Shown here piece by piece: positions 5,680 to 7,009 of a DNA stretch of 7,009 nt. Source of the DNA: a bacterium (GTDB taxonomy: Bacteria > Verrucomicrobiota > Verrucomicrobiia > Limisphaerales > UBA11358). Location of the stretch: positions 1-7,009 of the forward strand of contig JAJXXI010000531.1 in assembly GCA_021781185.1 (NCBI GenBank). The letters are read 5' to 3'. Position numbers and translations under genes: made by a program. Position 1 is the first letter of the stretch. Each line of letters starts with the position of its first letter. The notes below the pieces were generated by a model. It made no database searches, was not told the DNA's origin, and was given only the letters and a program-made list of their open reading frames with translations.

Positions 5680-5710
5680 AAAAAAGCGGCGATGCCATGG
5701 CATCGCCGCT
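5680..5710 (-). terminator. Intrinsic terminator of the SGLT-like symporter gene
   Basis: A perfect 26-base palindrome (5685-5710) forms an 11-bp stem AGCGGCGATGC/GCATCGCCGCT with a CATG loop. Read on the - strand it is followed at once by TTTTTT (5685-5680, the first T being the last stem base). It starts 20 bases after the symporter stop codon. On the + strand there is no T tract, so it works in one direction. Confidence 0.93.
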
Positions 5711-5729
5711 GTGGAAACGAATCGCGCGC

Positions 5730-7009
5730 TCACCAGAACTTGATGTAGAACAGCACGCAGAGACCCACGACAATCAGACTCAAAATGACGTCCATGGCGT
5801 TCCAACTGGCGCGGGTGGCGGCCTTTTCCTCCGGCGTGGCACCATAGTAAGTGAATTTGACCGTCTTCGGGTCCGGTGCCTTGGTCATCAGACTGATGAT
5901 GACCAGCAATGCGGCGGTCACCACGAACAATATCTGGCAGTAATACAGCCAGTTGATGGTCCACAAATCATAAATCAGCCCGTATTTCTGCTGGATGGGG
6001 GCAATGATCGCCTTGTATTGATCCGAGGTAATCACACCATGATAGAGATTGTCTTTCGCATTCACAACGACGGTTTCATAACTGCGCATATAAATGTCTG
6101 CGCCCAGACGGGTGAAGCCGGCGATAACCCCGAAGGCAAAAGACCACAAGGCTGCAGGCGCGGTCGCGCGTTTCCAAAAGACGCCGCCAATGAACAGCAC
6201 CGCGATGGCCGGCGAGAGGTAGCCCTGCACGCTCTGGAGATAGACATAAAGATTGGAATGCAGGCTCTTGATGACCAGCACCCAGCAGATGCCGATTAAA
6301 ACAATGACCGCCGTGGCGATGCGGCCCACGATCACCTCGGTCCGGCCGGAGGCGTTGGGAAACCATTCCCGGTAAAAGTCCATGGTGAACAGCGTGGCGC
6401 AGGCGTTGAACTTGGAACCCAGCGATGCCATCAGGGCGACGATCATGGCGCAGGCGACAACCCCCCGGATGCCGTGTGGAAGGATTTGCGCGACGAGCGA
6501 GGTGTAGGCAGCATCGCCGCTGGTGCTGAAGCCGCTGCCCGGAGCTTTGGTCAGCGCAAAGGCGATCATGCCTGGCACCAGGAAGATGAACACCGGCGTC
6601 AACTTGAAGAAACCAGCCAGAATGGTGCCACGCCGGGATTCCTGCTGGTTTTTGCCGGCCAGCACGCGCTGCACGATATACTGGTCGGTGCACCAATACC
6701 AGAAGCCGATGATGGCCGAGGCGGGCAAAACGGCCGTCCACGCCCAGACCGGGTCGTGGATGGAACGAATCAAATGCACATTGCTGCCGACCGCGGTGAG
6801 GGTGGCATGCCAGCCGGCAATCAGGCTGCCGTGGCCCAGGACGTGCAGCCCCGTGTAGAGAATGCAAACCGAACCTAGAATCAGCACCGGGGCTTGGAGC
6901 ACGGAGGTATACATGATGACGCGCAAGCCGCCCAAAACCGTGTAAAGGCCGGTGGTGAAGGCCAGTCCCAGTGCGATGGCCCAGAACACGTCCATGTGAT
7001 AGCCGAAAA
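5730..7009 (-). CDS. Sodium:solute symporter, SGLT-like (5' end outside window)
   Basis: The C-terminal 425 or so residues of an inner-membrane Na+/solute symporter (SSS/SLC5 family). The frame is open through the right edge (FGYH before the first methionine at 6995), and the family's first transmembrane helices are missing, so that methionine is internal. Residues counted from it: GLYTVLGGLRVIMYT (16-30), gate region FWYWCTDQYIVQR (98-110), FFKLTPVFIF (129-138), the Na+-site helix ALMASLGSKFNACATLFTMD (187-206) and YLQSVQGYLSPAIAVLFIGG (252-271). K131 and Q254 align by eye with vSGLT K294 and Q428, which bind galactose, so a sugar is a likely substrate. The Na2-site pair SS of vSGLT/SGLT1 is AS here (190-191). 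A hydrophilic segment (about 305-345) and a last helix ending IKFW close the protein. An intrinsic terminator follows. The XylE-like gene downstream points to a sugar-uptake locus. Confidence 0.9.
   Translation of the reverse strand, partial: FGYHMDVFWAIALGLAFTTGLYTVLGGLRVIMYTSVLQAPVLILGSVCILYTGLHVLGHGSLIAGWHATLTAVGSNVHLIRSIHDPVWAWTAVLPASAIIGFWYWCTDQYIVQRVLAGKNQQESRRGTILAGFFKLTPVFIFLVPGMIAFALTKAPGSGFSTSGDAAYTSLVAQILPHGIRGVVACAMIVALMASLGSKFNACATLFTMDFYREWFPNASGRTEVIVGRIATAVIVLIGICWVLVIKSLHSNLYVYLQSVQGYLSPAIAVLFIGGVFWKRATAPAALWSFAFGVIAGFTRLGADIYMRSYETVVVNAKDNLYHGVITSDQYKAIIAPIQQKYGLIYDLWTINWLYYCQILFVVTAALLVIISLMTKAPDPKTVKFTYYGATPEEKAATRASWNAMDVILSLIVVGLCVLFYIKFW

Noticed and set aside
6993..6995. 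ATG at 6995 as the true start of the SGLT-like symporter
   Set aside because: The frame stays open to the edge, and the family's first transmembrane helices would be missing; it is an internal methionine.
1..7009. CRISPR arrays, tRNA genes, insertion sequences, toxin-antitoxin or phage-defence genes
   Set aside because: Looked for on both strands; no spaced direct repeats, cloverleaf, transposase frame or defence-type protein was seen.

Overview
The window is a moderately GC-rich piece of a bacterial chromosome. It carries a conserved housekeeping cluster on the + strand and two sugar-transporter genes on the - strand. The protein style (an unusual DnaX zinc region, an Fn3-like tail fragment ending in SDWSAPVSHMAM, weak or absent Shine-Dalgarno sequences before dnaX and ybaB) reminds me of Verrucomicrobiota, possibly the Limisphaerales/Pedosphaera side. 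This is an inference from memory, not a database result.

Layout, left to right. Positions 1-430 hold no intact gene. There is an AT-rich tail of a membrane protein (3-194), an overlapping degraded Fn3-like coding remnant in another frame (136-318), and a possible terminator hairpin (337-367). A small SRP RNA (4.5S/ffs, about 437-534) follows, then a four-copy heptamer repeat (541-570) and a palindrome-bearing dnaX leader. Next come dnaX (626-2416), ybaB/ebfC (2459-2770), recR (2842-3441) and a HAD-family hydrolase whose start codon overlaps the recR stop (3438-4052). These four genes read as one operon: clamp loader, nucleoid-associated protein, recombination mediator, hydrolase. ffs-dnaX-ybaB-recR is a widespread bacterial gene order.

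After a 107-base convergent gap, the - strand carries a XylE-like sugar/proton symporter (4160-5599) and the 3' part of an SGLT-like sodium/solute symporter (5730 to beyond the right edge). A textbook intrinsic terminator (5680-5710) separates the two, and a candidate promoter for the XylE-like gene lies just after it, so they appear to be separate transcription units with related roles in sugar uptake.

I see no clearly new multi-gene system. The signals most worth a second look are: a perfect in-frame A AAA AAG heptamer near the 3' end of dnaX that would swap the last 33 residues; mutually exclusive hairpins that would hide the recR ribosome binding site; loss of the DnaX zinc cysteines; and substitutions at key positions in both transporters.
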